From NCBI GenBank assembly GCA_025267735.1, contig CM046295.1, positions 12,783,167 through 12,847,166 on the forward strand: DNA of 64,000 nt. The letters run 5' to 3'. Positions 1 through 11,415 of the stretch are shown here, one piece after another (within the stretch, counting starts at the first letter, position 1; each line of letters opens with the position of its first letter). A model generated the notes under the pieces. It ran no database searches. It saw only the letters and a program-made list of their open reading frames with translations, and had not been told where the DNA came from. The translations under genes and the position numbers were made by a program. This DNA comes from Mactra quadrangularis (taxonomy: Eukaryota > Mollusca > Bivalvia > Venerida > Mactridae).

Positions 1-167
1 GCTTATATTCACGTACTGAGTGGGAAAGTTAACGTTACAACAAGGGTATTTGGAGTCTACTTTTAATATCACTATACAGTCGACTCTTGACATTAACTTC
101 CCCGATCATCGAGTCACACACCAACTGTTTACATACGGCACAGATTGCAGCCACAGTATACAGAGCA

Positions 168-330
168 TAATCTTAACAGATACCCATTTACACCTGGATG
201 GAGTGAAGCAATTGCATGTAAATTTCTTGCTCAATGAAATTAGCAGTGCCCCTAGTGGGATTCGAACCCAGGACCTCTCGACCACTAAGCGCGCGTCATA
301 CCACTGGGCTACTTCTCCTACGAAAGTCCA
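168..330 (-). repeat. tRNA-derived SINE, family C
   Basis: Reverse complement of a tRNA-like head (box B GGGTTCGAATCCC at about 258-270) and the body found at 18301. Not a tRNA gene: no acceptor stem closes and the same body recurs elsewhere. Confidence 0.75.
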
Positions 331-690
331 TTGTTTAAAGAACTAAAATAACCGATAGTCTCATACTCGACCGGTACACAAGCACTATTAATAATACATG
401 TAGATATTGAATGTTAGTCAATATTAAGGTGTACAGACCCTAATGTCACTCACAGTTAAAACATTTTTTTCTGAAAGTGGGATAAAAGCTTTCAAAAAAT
501 GATATTTTTCATTCATTACAATATGTTCATCATTTTGTAAGGACTAGATGTATAATATAACTCGCAATTTCAAAAATATTTGACAAAAACTTTTAACAGG
601 AGCAATTACCTCCCTTGCATATGAAAATAGGATAATTTTAAATGTGACCATTAAAAGTCGATGTTGACATACTAAAATATCTATAGTTCT

Positions 691-912
691 ATTACATTAA
701 CCTGTCACAACTTAAATAATTACACGGTCACTGAATCTATCATTTTAACCCCTTTTCGAACTTGTTATTTCCCCGATATTCAAAATCGTCGCATATATAG
801 TTAGATCATCAATAATTAATATGGATTGGTGGATCAATGGTTAAAAAGAGGTTAAATAATAACACGTTCAGTGACCGTGTAATTATTCAAGTTGTGACAG
901 GTTAATGTAATA
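691..912. mobile_element. Hairpin MITE, about 220 bp
   Basis: Terminal inverted repeats of about 45 bp, left starting ATTACATTAACCTGTCACAA, right its near-perfect complement. A worn relative lies at 57215-57415. No coding capacity. Confidence 0.85.
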
Positions 913-1129
913 AAACTTTATATAGCATGATGGTAAAAAGTTTGGGAATACAATGTACAAACAAAATAAACTATTTCTAGAATTATTCAGCTGCCATAAA
1001 ACATGGTTTTAGTTAGAGATTTTATACCTTAAAGTCTATTTTTCCTGGCGTACAATCACTACATGAAATCAGACGGTTTATCGTGGTTTGATGTTATTAT
1101 ACAACGGTTGAATTTGTTCATTGCTTTTA

Positions 1130-1395
1130 TGGGGGCCATATAACGACGGTCAGTCAACCTACTCACTCCTCCTAGAAAGGCTATAAATCTCTGGATTTAA
1201 CTGTTACTAAGCGCATACTTTCGTCAGTGACTGACAACTGCCCTATATTATTAAAAATCATTGGTATGAGGGAGAATGGCCGTAGAAATGATTTCATGAC
1301 CAATCACCACGAAAGTATGCCCCGCCTGTGAATAGAACCAACGACCCCTCGATCAGTAGACTTGCGTGCTACCAACTGAGCTAGCCAGGCGGCTT
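1130..1395 (-). repeat. tRNA-derived SINE, family B
   Basis: Right end is a reversed tRNA-like head (TGCTACCAACTGAGCTAGCC); body contains GACGGTCAGTCAACCTACTC, also seen at 34298-34582, 50955-51215 and 51775-51970. Confidence 0.8.
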
Positions 1396-2396
1396 TTATA
1401 GGAATATACAATATACAAATTAATGTACTATAATAGAAATAATCAGACCTTAGTTTTTAGACCTACATTGTTACAATTACAATATTATTTGTGTACATAC
1501 GTATAAAATTATGGTATTGATATATTTTATTTGACAAATATTAGCGACATTGACAAAAGCAAGACAGCAAATAAAATGACCCAGACAAAAATAAAATTTT
1601 CTTCGTACAAACAATGTGTATATCCGTATCATTATATTGACGTGCGCAGATTTCAAAACGGGCTATAAGCAACATCAACAAGGCAAATCAAATACAGTCC
1701 ATTTGCGTTCGCTCAAAATGCGTTTGCTCGTAATTACGGGTTTGCTCGAGATCATATCATGGTCCCGATTGAATTTACTCTAAAGTTCATATAAAAAAGA
1801 TGCGTTAACTCAAAATGCGATGACTCGTATTTTACGTTAACTCGAGGTAGGTTTCGAGTCCCGTCAATAATAAAATCACTTGAAAATTACGCAATGGGTC
1901 AAAGCATTGATTTTTGAAAATTTTCACACCTTTCACGGCCAGATTTCATCCAGGTATCATTATCCGTTGTATAGCTTTTTGTTAGACGGGTCACTTGCCA
2001 TCATAATTTATACGTGTCACCACGTGTAAAAACTGATATATGTGAAACTACAGACGTAGTATCGTTATTAGTGACGGATTCGAACCTGAATTACTGACAG
2101 CCTTTAACAGATTTAAGAGCATGATTTTGAATTACACCTGCTGAAATCTTCCTTTCCTAAACGTGTTCAGCATATTTTTATGCAGATCGAACCTAATTTA
2201 TGACAGTACGAGGTAGGAGGAGATATGCTAGATAAAAGCAAGATCAACCAAAGTATATTTTTGGAATCAATATTTTGTGAATCAATGAGTCTACCACTCA
2301 GCAATAAATCTCATATCAGTTTGCGTGTTCCGTGCGGTGGTACCTGTTGGGGTTAATAGAAAAAAAATGTATAAACTTTCTGAACGTACAACATCA

Positions 2397-2614
2397 GCAG
2401 CGTGTTCAGTAACGGCTGTTAGCGAACGTTACGAGTACGGGACAACTCAACCCGTAGACAACACAACCCATAGATAACTCAACCCAAAGTTGGGACAACT
2501 CAAACTGTTTATGAGGTATTGAGTTTTCTCGGGTTGAGTTGTCTATGGGTTGAGTTGTCCCGACCGTAGCGTTACGGAACGTTTCATAACGTTCGGGGTA
2601 ATTGAACACGCTGC
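2397..2614. mobile_element. MITE with GCAGCGTGTTCA ends
   Basis: Terminal inverted repeat GCAGCGTGTTCA, with internal inverted copies of GGGTTGAGTTGTC. The small ORFs in it run through these repeats and are not genes. Confidence 0.7.
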
Positions 2615-2780
2615 AGATATATCCGTAAAGTTTCGATTTATAAAATCCGAGGACATCCGAATGACTGTTTTAGTAGTTGATTGGGAAAAGTTCGTTCGCT
2701 TTCAATCTATCTATGCTCGTGTTTTGAACTAATTAATAGGCTGACTTCATTCGCTCAGTAGCTATATATGCCTGTTTATT

Positions 2781-3342
2781 AGGGCTGTCACGATACGCCA
2801 GAAACGTATCGCGGTATATTGCAATACGCTAGCACCGTACCGCGATACGTACCACGATATATCGTGGGTTATTAGATTCGTTGTACCTCCTCTGTATTTA
2901 ACAGAAACATTTCATTACTTACCTGCAGCTACTGATAGAATCTAGCCTATTAAAGTCGATACGGTCATTTGAGACTGTAATACTTTTCGCATAAAAAAAT
3001 GCTTAAGTTGAAAGAAACAACCACCCCCTTAGCTGTAGAACGTCCTAGCAAGCAAGCTCCTGGACGCCATGCCAGTTTCACAACTTTCTGTCCCGATGTA
3101 TTCTATTTAAGAACATGTTTTGCACAACCAATCGCACGCGCCCAATCCGATAAATTCTAGTAACATAAGCTTAAATTGAATGAACAATGGAAAAATGATG
3201 TTTCGCTATTTTCATTTTGCGTAGGGAAATATTTTCCATTGAAATAAAAAAATATCGCCAAATACCGGTAGGTTAAATTCGTATCGCGGTACGTATTGTC
3301 GCAGCAGCGTATTGCAATATACCGGTATATCGTGACAGCCCT
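2781..3342. mobile_element. hAT-like non-autonomous element, 562 bp
   Basis: Ends AGGGCTGTCACGATAC and its complement GTATATCGTGACAGCCCT; subterminal regions are rich in GTATCG and CGATAC words, like the end of the hAT copy near 40200. Confidence 0.8.
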
Positions 3343-4446
3343 ACTGTTATGCAGTTTTTCAAAACAAACAATAACATTTATTAATATCTTGGATCAGCCA
3401 AAACTGTTTCAAATGGATCCGGAAATTTCTGTCGAGATAATCAAACCGTATTGCGGTAGCCTACATACGTTTTTTAATGAAAATATCTTATTCCTGCATC
3501 CCTTCTGAATGGATGGAAGTTGAGAGTTTTGAATATACATGTACTGAAAATTACCTACTGAAATAGGTAGATTTCTTATAAGTTCTACATAGATTAATTT
3601 AATCTCAAAATACTGAAATTAGTATTTATTCTGAAAACTTTCCTCCTTGCAAGTTCAAATTTTAAAATGTGACCTTTAAAAATCAATGAATACATTTTGA
3701 ATGGACTGTTGAACAATTAGAAAGTAAAAAACAAAACAGAACAGAAACTTGTTCATGAATTCAACGTACAGGTACTTTAAAAGTCCATAAAAACCTTTTG
3801 TACGATTTTAAAGGTTACTTTTTTTACAAATTTATGATCATCTTGGTCAATTGTCATTTGTTTCAAAAGTTCTCAATTAACCTAGGCTTAATTGGAAATT
3901 AATTAACAATAATTAATGAAAAATTATTTTTGTACTAAATTAATAATTTAACCTTTCTTTATACATAAAATACAATCAATTGAGTTTTCATGAAACAATA
4001 CAAAGTTCGTACATCTGTTCAACAACTTAAAATGTTTTAAACAACAAAATATCGTCCGCCATTTTGTGTTTTTGTTTGTGTCAATCATATTGTGTAATTT
4101 ATTGCAAATGGATAAAAACTTGGCTTTTGGTACATTTTAGTTAGATTTATATATCGTCAAACAATTGTCAATACATCGTAGTCAATGCTCGGGAACAAAA
4201 TGCCACAAAAAAAACCCATAAAACATTTATAACAAATGAAAGATTTTTTGTATATTGTACATTTGTTAAAGTTTATATACAGTTATTTTTGTATTTAGTA
4301 CAAAAGTCATGTATTCATTATTTAGTTAAGGTAATACTTTCTTCGTTTTATTTAAACATTATCATTGTTGCCTTTAATGTATTTCCTTTGGTGTTTTGTT
4401 TGTTTTGTTACGTTCGTTCTTTGGCTTCTGTTCATCGATTTGGAAC
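3343..4446. other. AT-rich intergenic stretch, nothing recognised
   Basis: No ORF of substance, no repeat shared with the rest of the window that I could see. Consists mainly of AT-rich unique-looking sequence. Confidence 0.5.
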
Positions 4447-4765
4447 TCGTTAAAACTCGGGTAATTACCGTATGAAACGTAAATCGGTTAACTTCGGATA
4501 TTTTCGTATGAAAACCGTTAAAACTAGGATGTTTCCGTATAATTCATAAATCGGTTAACTTTAGATATTTTCGTATGAAAGTCGTTAAAACTCGGGTATT
4601 TTCCGCATTGAACATAAATCGGTTAACTTCGGATATTTTCGTATGAAAGTCGTTAAAACTAGGGTATTTTCCGTATGGAACATAAATCGGTTAACTTTGG
4701 ATATTTTCGTATGAAAGTCGTTAAAACTCGGGTGTGTATGGAACGGTTAACCTCGGATATGTTCT
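4447..4765 (+). repeat. 68-bp minisatellite
   Basis: About 4.6 copies of a 67-68 bp unit; CGTTAAAACT recurs at 4448, 4516, 4583, 4651 and 4719, followed each time by ATCGGTTAACTT and ATATTTTCGTATGAAA. Confidence 0.9.
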
Positions 4766-5746
4766 TATTTTCACCAACAGAGTTACATTTTTAAAGAATG
4801 TTTTGTCTTTAATCGTTGAAGCAATGTATTTCCTTAAAATTTTATCAATGAAAGTTGAGAAATTGGCAAGTAAGAAATGAATAGTTCAAAACTAAAAGGA
4901 CAGGTGAATTTTAATTCAAGGAAGGGGATCATACATACATTTTAGGTAGAGAAATGGGCCCAATTTTGGCACTTGAAACTGGCCTAAGAACACTGCTCCA
5001 CAACACTGGATTCGCCGTTTCATTAACATGTAAACCTAATATTGTACAAAATCTTCACTTTGTACAAAGGTCAGAGGTCAAACAAAAATGGCGACATTTT
5101 AACATTACAGAATACAATGGATTGATTGTGTTACGATGTCAATATGTGACAAGTTACAACGTTAGATTCATTGTACATACAATCAGTGATTTTTGTTTAT
5201 TTCAACAAAAAAGAAAATTGGAGATAGTTTTATGTCTTTATTGATGTCACACGTTGTACAAACGTCTTTGCTAGCACTCAAACAAAAATTTGAAATATTT
5301 GCTTTAAATTCGATCTGAACAAAAAACGAACGACCATATTTCAGTCTCCTATGTAAACATATTTATACAACAAGGGATGTTATATAAAATCCCTGATACA
5401 ACATAGGGTTTATGACTGCTAATTGGTTGAGTTCAATATTACATATTTTTCGACATTTTTTTTTTTCGAAAAAAAGTTGAGGCAACAAAACGTCAACACT
5501 ACTTTATTTGTTTATTTACTAACGTAAGAGGAAAAGTCTTGTTTGTTTGTCAATAAATGATTGTTTTTTTTGTTGTAATTAAAATAATAGACATCAAATT
5601 GTACATTAGGCAAATCACTTGGGTTACATCGCTGAGGCATTGTGAATGTCAATTAGAATAATTTTGATTGATTCATTTATAATCGTCTGCTGTCGGGTCT
5701 TTCTTTTTTTATACAGGGTTTAAAGTTGTATCAACACAATTTAGGT
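4766..5746. other. Intergenic, no supported gene
   Basis: Contains a 96-codon open frame at 4954-5244 without recognisable domain, splice context or coding-like composition; left uncalled. Confidence 0.5.
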
Positions 5747-5960
5747 TATTACAAGGCGGCAAGCACACCTAACCTAGCTTTCCTGGACCATTGTCAGTAG
5801 CTAAGTAACCGGTATTCACCTACTCTTCCACAAGGCCGACAACTTCTCCATACACCTTTCTAATGGAGGAAATTTGACATTTTTTGTCAAAAAACGTCCT
5901 ACTGTTTCAGAGATGTTTTAAGATTTTCTGAAAATTCTTTTTAAGTAAAACTTGCGACCC
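5747..5960 (-). repeat. SINE family A, partial
   Basis: 3' body only (reversed), with CACCTAACCTAGCTTTCCTG and CCACAAGGCCGACAACTTC as in the complete copy at 43671. Confidence 0.7.
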
Positions 5961-6721
5961 CTGGGACGGGGCCAAATTAGACCCTAGAGGTAAAATTTGG
6001 ACTATCAGTCGATGCAATTCTATGCATTACTGTTTTGACAAGATCTTTTACAGAAATTGTCAATGACAGACGCACTAGTGCATGGAATGCTGGACACACC
6101 GCCCACCTTTTACACTGAGTGGTCAAGTGATGAGATAAAAATTGTACTTTCTGATACAAGAAATGTAAGCAGGGCACTAGACAACTTTTGGGACAGGTAC
6201 CCGTACCCTCAGGAAGAGGAATTTTGCATCATTTCAAGACAATATGGGGAACTTTCAATCCTCTCATTAATCATGTATACACTTGTGACGTTTACCAGTC
6301 ACTCTTACTCAAAACACTTTTCTACCATTGATTCGAATAGCTAGCTAAGATTGTGACTATAGAATCATGACAAATAAAAATAGAATTTAAATTTTGAGCA
6401 GAAATTCTATTTGAGATAGGGGAAATAAACTGTAAAACATGATTTTGAAAGGGGAATGGAGCCCATATTCAGCCCCAAAATATGCCAAATGAGAGCCCTG
6501 GCAAGTGGCAGCAAATTGAAATTATGCCAGACCTCAGATTTCTAAATATTCATTATCTGTTCACCAAAGAAAGGATTTACATATATTTGGACTAACAGTC
6601 ATATGTCTTTGGACACAAAGCATTGCTTTGTTTCACAAATAAGCCACTTGTGATGGTTATAGTGATCTCAGCATTATGTCAATTCAGTGGATCAGTTAGG
6701 AATAGTATTTCATTTGATTTG

Positions 6722-6955
6722 ATTTAATGCACCTAACCTAACTTTCCTGGACGCTTTCTATAACCAGTACTCACCTACCCTTCCAAAAAAGTCAGAAACT
6801 TCTCCATATTATCTAATCAATGGAGGAAAATTGACATTATTGTAAAATTTTCATGGAAGGGTATAACCTCCCAGGGTGGGATTCGAACCAGAACCCCCCT
6901 TCAGGACAGGAGATTCCTAATTCCGGCGCGCTACCAACTGCCCAGGTAAGTTAGG
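6722..6955 (-). repeat. SINE family A
   Basis: Reversed copy with box B (GGGATTCGAACC) near 6882 and the A-family body. The tRNA-like head is degraded. Confidence 0.8.
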
Positions 6956-7209
6956 AATAGCAGACTAACCTTTTTTTAGGGATGGCCTGGAAATGGTTTA
7001 AAACAAAAACAAACAAACTGTATAATATTATTTACACATTTTACTGGCAATAAATATCATCATATTATAAATGAATACAAGCAGATATTGAAACATAATA
7101 TAACAAATATAGTAAGAAAACAAGCCAAGTGTTTAGAAATAAAGAGTGTAACATGCTGATAACAATCTTGTTGTTGTTAAATTTTATTCAATTATCAGTT
7201 GCAAATATA

Positions 7210-7328
7210 TTAACCCTGCTGATTTAAATACTTGAAAATAGATTGATAACCCTCATACTTGAATACAGATAAATAAATTATTGATTGTACAGAGAACTAT
7301 AAAAGTGTATTTAAATCAGCAGGGTTAA
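7210..7328. mobile_element. piggyBac-like MITE, 119 bp
   Basis: TTAA flanks both ends, followed by CCCTGCTGATTTAAATAC and, at the other end, its exact complement. TTAA target sites and CCC termini are the piggyBac hallmark. A fragment of the same end occurs near 29135. Confidence 0.75.
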
Positions 7329-7844
7329 CGTATGTACCAGACAATTGTATATAATTTAAAACATGAGTGAAAAAAAGTGTAGTACAGTGATTTATGATAC
7401 CCTTTTGACAATAATTAAAAATAATCTTTAGTCAGACAGAAGAAAGTAAGCAGTTGACCCACACGCAGTTTTTCAAGGTTTAGATTAAGAGATCTGAACC
7501 TTTTACAAACTTGTGAGCTAAGAAAATGACTTAGAAGATAAATGAGGTCATCTTGGAGAAAGAAATTACGTCATGGTATAATTTTGTAAAATACATCTAA
7601 TAAAACACAGAACTAAGCATGAAAAAAAATCATCAATTTTGGAATAATATCTTTTTCACTTCAACTTGTAAGCTCATAAAATGACATTTTCACTTGTGGG
7701 TATGCCACTCTTGAAAATATGCTTCTGAGAACAATTGGTTAAATTAAATTGACCTAATTCCATAGTTCATGAATATTGTCTATATCATATTTTAGAATTT
7801 TGATTTTATGACACATATTGCCACTTTTACTAGATTATACAGCC

Positions 7845-8090
7845 GTAGTGAAACCCAACAGTTTATTACTGGACAGTGGGCCATATGATGTGAAGATAAA
7901 ATTTTACAGGACCAAACCAAGTCTTACAGGACCTAGGACATTTTACAAATTTGAATAAATTGAAAACTGTGTGGATGATATAAAATTTTTGCTGGACAGA
8001 TGGTCCTGTAAACCTGTGGATCTAGACTGAATTTTTTACAGGAATTGTCTGAAGGTCTGCCATGTTTTGCAGTGACTGGTTTATAAATAC
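7845..8090 (+). repeat. Interspersed repeat, about 245 bp
   Basis: Shares CCAACAGTTTATTACTGGAC, ACCAAACCAAGTCTTACAGG and GGTCTGCCATGTTTT-type words in the same order with 20028-20280; a fragment lies near 38556. Confidence 0.75.
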
Positions 8091-8097
8091 AGGTAGA

Positions 8098-8255
8098 TGC
8101 ACTTTACCACATTGACATTTCCTGGAATCTTTTTTTACCAGTTCCTTTCTTACCCTTCCATTATTTAACAAAATTTTTTCCAAGTACTTAGGAAATTCTC
8201 ATGAAAGGGTATAACACAACAATGGCTAGGAACTGAACCCGAGACTCCAGATTTG
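8098..8255 (-). repeat. SINE family A, degraded
   Basis: Reversed, worn A-family body (CATTTCCTGGAATC, CATGAAAGGGTATAAC, GGAACTGAACCCGAGAC). Confidence 0.55.
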
Positions 8256-8261
8256 ATATAC

Positions 8262-8495
8262 TGTGCACTTTTTCACGAAAGTTCTAATGAAAAAAGTAAT
8301 TGTTAGTCAATTTCATAATTTTTGAAGTTCAAAGTCAGAAGGATAATAAACATACATGTAGCTAATATATGATATACAATATTCTACATAATTCAATAAT
8401 ATTTGGAATTGTTCGACCAAAAAATGATCATATTATCAATGTTTCTTGCTTTTGACGTTGGATGATTTTTATAGTTTTTTGTGTGAAAAGAGCCA
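8262..8495. mobile_element. Hairpin MITE (CTTTTCACAAAAATTC family), worn copy
   Basis: Same ends and internal words (GTTCAAAGTCAGAAGGATAA) as the better copy at 23191-23431. Confidence 0.7.
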
Positions 8496-9970
8496 CTGGA
8501 CCTTACTAATGAATCACAGCTACATTTATGGTAAGGGTCATGTTTCATGATGTAAGGGGCAATAAGTTATGCAAGAGTTAGCTCAAGGGTTGAACGAAAC
8601 ACTAGTGTAACTCCATTTGAAAATAAAGGGAGTTACAATAGTGTTTTGTCAGTCCTCAATCTGTTCCTTTCAAAATGTATTCTGGTAATAAAAAAACAAT
8701 TGAAAATAGAAGTGAATGATCGACTTTGACTAAAACATGTACATGTACGTAATATAATAAAAAGACTTTTTAAAGAACCCAGGGGTATGAAATTCTTATG
8801 TCAGACTAACAATCATCACCCTAACAGACTAGCCTAAAGTACACAACTAGTAAAAATTGATTTGGGCTTTCCTGTAGTCAGGGTACTAGACAAGTTTGCC
8901 TTTCACTACATAACAAAATGAACTAGGCAAGACCAACAGAACATTCATTGTAATGACATGACTTCATTTGTCTGAACTGAACATCTTAATAGATGTAAGT
9001 TCAACATTCATAAAATCCTGGAATTTATAATTTTATGATTTCAACAACTTATACATAGTATAAGAATCCTTTCTAAGGTCTTAAAAATTCTGATGTTCAG
9101 CTTTCAATCATTCATGGACAAAGTGGAAAGCTGGAGAAATTTTGGAACCACACACCCCTGAAGAAACATATGTAAGATTTATATAGACAAGATTGGGTTA
9201 TAAATTGAAATAAAAATCAAACTACATTACATTACATTCAGTAAAAAACAAAACATACAATACAGTGAAGTTCCACTATAAAGTCCACCTAGGTTCTTGG
9301 AAAATCACGCAACAATTTTTATGATTTGAAGTCCAAAATGCTTAATTTGGGAAGAAAAGATCCCTGTACGAAGATCTGTCTGTGAAATCAGGGTATGAAA
9401 AAGGTTGTCTGAACATGTCATTTCAGCAGAAAGCACTATATCTTGCTAATGTATATTTCATTGCACAAAAGAAGTTTTTAGTTACCCTAACATAAAACTA
9501 GTTGTCATGGACAAATGGACACTCGCTGATTTAGTAGACTGGACAGCCATTTGTTATTGATCTTTTGGCTATTGACCATTTTGCTATTTAGTATTAAGAC
9601 CATTTCCCTATTGACCATTTCGCTATTAAGACAATTTCCCTACTGATCATTTCGCTATTAAGAGCATTGAGTTAGATGATCCTTTTAGTGGATCTTCACT
9701 GTACAAAGTAAAGCAACAAACATTAAAATATCTATATACAAGTTATCACATCATGTAATTTTATCATTTCTTTCACAGTCATTCAGCATTAAAAGTTCAA
9801 AATCATGAAATTTCCTATTTTCATGATTCAGCAGTTTTTATTAACAGTTTCACACATATAGTAAATAAACATTTTCTCAAGTTTCTAAAACTTTGATGAG
9901 TTCCGTCTTATAACTCAAGTCAGCCATATAAAAATAACACTAAAATCCACTGATACAGGTCTTAAATAAA
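8496..9970. other. Intergenic, little recognised
   Basis: AT-rich; a short internal repetition of CATTTCGCTATT/ CATTTCCCTATT words around 9570-9660. No supported gene. Confidence 0.45.
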
Positions 9971-10350
9971 CAGGGCACGACAAATCCACTGGTAGTTACG
10001 AGTAGTAATTGATTTAGGACGTGTTGATCTCCTGGCGGCACTCGTCCTGCAGGACAAGTGAAATTTCTAGCCAAAATAATCAATACAGTCTCATAAAAAA
10101 AACACACAAAAAAATAAGCATATAACATTACTTGAAATCTGAATACATTGATTAGATCGCTTTTCATTTCTAGAAATGGTCGTCATAAACAATAAATAAC
10201 ATGTTTGTTATTGCTTCACACAAGTTCACAATTAATTGCATTTTTCTTTAGTGAAGTACAGGACGAGTTCTAATTGCAGCAGGACGAGTGAAAATTTCAA
10301 ACTTCCCGTCCTGCAGGATGAGTTACTTCAAAAACATTTGTCAAGCCCTG
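9971..10350. mobile_element. CAGGGCTTGACAAAT-ended element, copy 1
   Basis: Ends CAGGGCACGACAAATCC and ATTTGTCAAGCCCTG. Inside, GGACGAGT and CTGCAGGAC words. Further copies at 32576-32947 and 37524-37894. CAGGG ends suggest hAT. Confidence 0.8.
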
Positions 10351-10721
10351 GCCCCAGTTTCACAAAAAAACTTAAGTATGAACTCAATAACAGACTCAAG
10401 TGTTTGGGTTTTTAAAAAGCATGTCAATGTAGATGGAATGGCTGTAATTAGACAATCATAATAATGAAAATATATTAACTGTGCCGATACAAAATATCAT
10501 GGGTTTGATTATAAATCTAGAGCAACAAACTCAATTTCCACTGGAGAAGAAAATCAACAGATCTTTAACAGACTCAAATCAATACAATAGAATTAAACAT
10601 TATCCAAAAAATGTTTGTAGGGTACTATATTTGTTGTAACATTGATTGAATACCTAAAATAAATGATCAAAACATAAGATTGAGTTTGAGAACAGTTGAG
10701 TTCTTTCGTGAAACTGGGGCC
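10350..10721. mobile_element. GGCCCCAGTTTCAC-ended MITE
   Basis: Terminal inverted repeats GGCCCCAGTTTCAC and GTGAAACTGGGGCC with secondary inverted copies of GAACTCAA-type words. Abuts the preceding element base to base. Confidence 0.8.
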
Positions 10722-10869
10722 TGATAGACACATGAGTATATAATGTGCTGTAGTTACTTGTTGACTCCTACATGTTCAACATTAAATGTCTTGAAAAAAT
10801 ATAGGGTTCAATACACTCAATACAGTAAAGTAGAATTACAGGAAAATAGGACAGTTCTGAAAATTAAGG

Positions 10870-11014
10870 ATTGAAGCCGAAAATAGAGAAAAATGAAATA
10901 TTATATAGGAAAGCTTGAAAATATAATATTGAAGCCGAAAATAGAGAAAAATGAAATATTATATAGGAAAGCTTGAAAATATAATATTGAAGTCGAAAAT
11001 AGAGAAAAAATAAA
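10870..11014 (+). repeat. 58-bp tandem repeat, 2.5 copies
   Basis: ATTGAAG(C/T)CGAAAATAGAG recurs at 10870, 10928 and 10986. Confidence 0.9.
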
Positions 11015-11028
11015 GAGATATAGGAACA

Positions 11029-11110
11029 GGATAACGAGTGAGCGAGTGAATGATTGATTAGATTGAGTGAGTGAATGAGTTAGTAAGTGAGTGAGTTAGT
11101 GAGTGTGAAT
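11029..11110 (+). repeat. GAGTGA-type microsatellite
   Basis: Irregular GAGTGAGTGAATGAG run between the KIF23 3' end and the upstream tandem repeat. Confidence 0.85.
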
Positions 11111-11265
11111 GACAATTCCTATCATACATACAAAATTGTACTTGTTATATTCTATTAACACAATCAATGTATTATCATATTTGTATTGATAATAGTGTTT
11201 TCTTTTGAATGTATGATATGAAATGTTTTATATGAAATGAAAATTTGAATCAACGAGAAACAAAG

Positions 11266-11271
11266 TTTATT
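11266..11271 (-). terminator. Candidate poly(A) signal for KIF23
   Basis: TTTATT on the plus strand, AATAAA on the gene strand, about 120 bases after the exon 22 stop. AATAAA is frequent in AT-rich DNA, so only position supports it. Confidence 0.4.
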
Positions 11272-11393
11272 TTTAACATGATTTTTCTATCACACTTTTA
11301 ACGTCAACATTTGACTTTTCACATTAAACTGTCACATTGCTGCCATAGTTACTGAATGTATTCTATATAGAAAACTTTGAAAGTACCACGTCT

Positions 11394-11415
11394 TTAGATA
11401 CGATCCTGTGTCCTT
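11394..11415 (-). CDS. KIF23: KIF23 exon 22 (candidate last coding exon)
   Basis: Acceptor TTTTCTACTTTCAG at 11416 joins in phase 2 to exon 21 and adds KRTQDRI then TAA (11394-11396). An AATAAA on the minus strand follows at 11266-11271. The product would end HKRKRTQDRI, basic like the human C terminus. The intron is 4.2 kb and the exon is tiny, so this is a supported guess; the alternative is termination at the TAA inside the exon 21 donor. Confidence 0.6.

Noticed and set aside
4954..5244. 96-codon plus-strand frame MGPILALETGL...
   Set aside because: No recognisable motif or splice context; similar lengths occur by chance in this window.
6057..6344. 95-codon plus-strand frame MSMTDALVHGM...
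   Set aside because: Composition is ordinary but there is no domain, no partner exon, and an overlapping frame on the other strand; not enough to call a gene.
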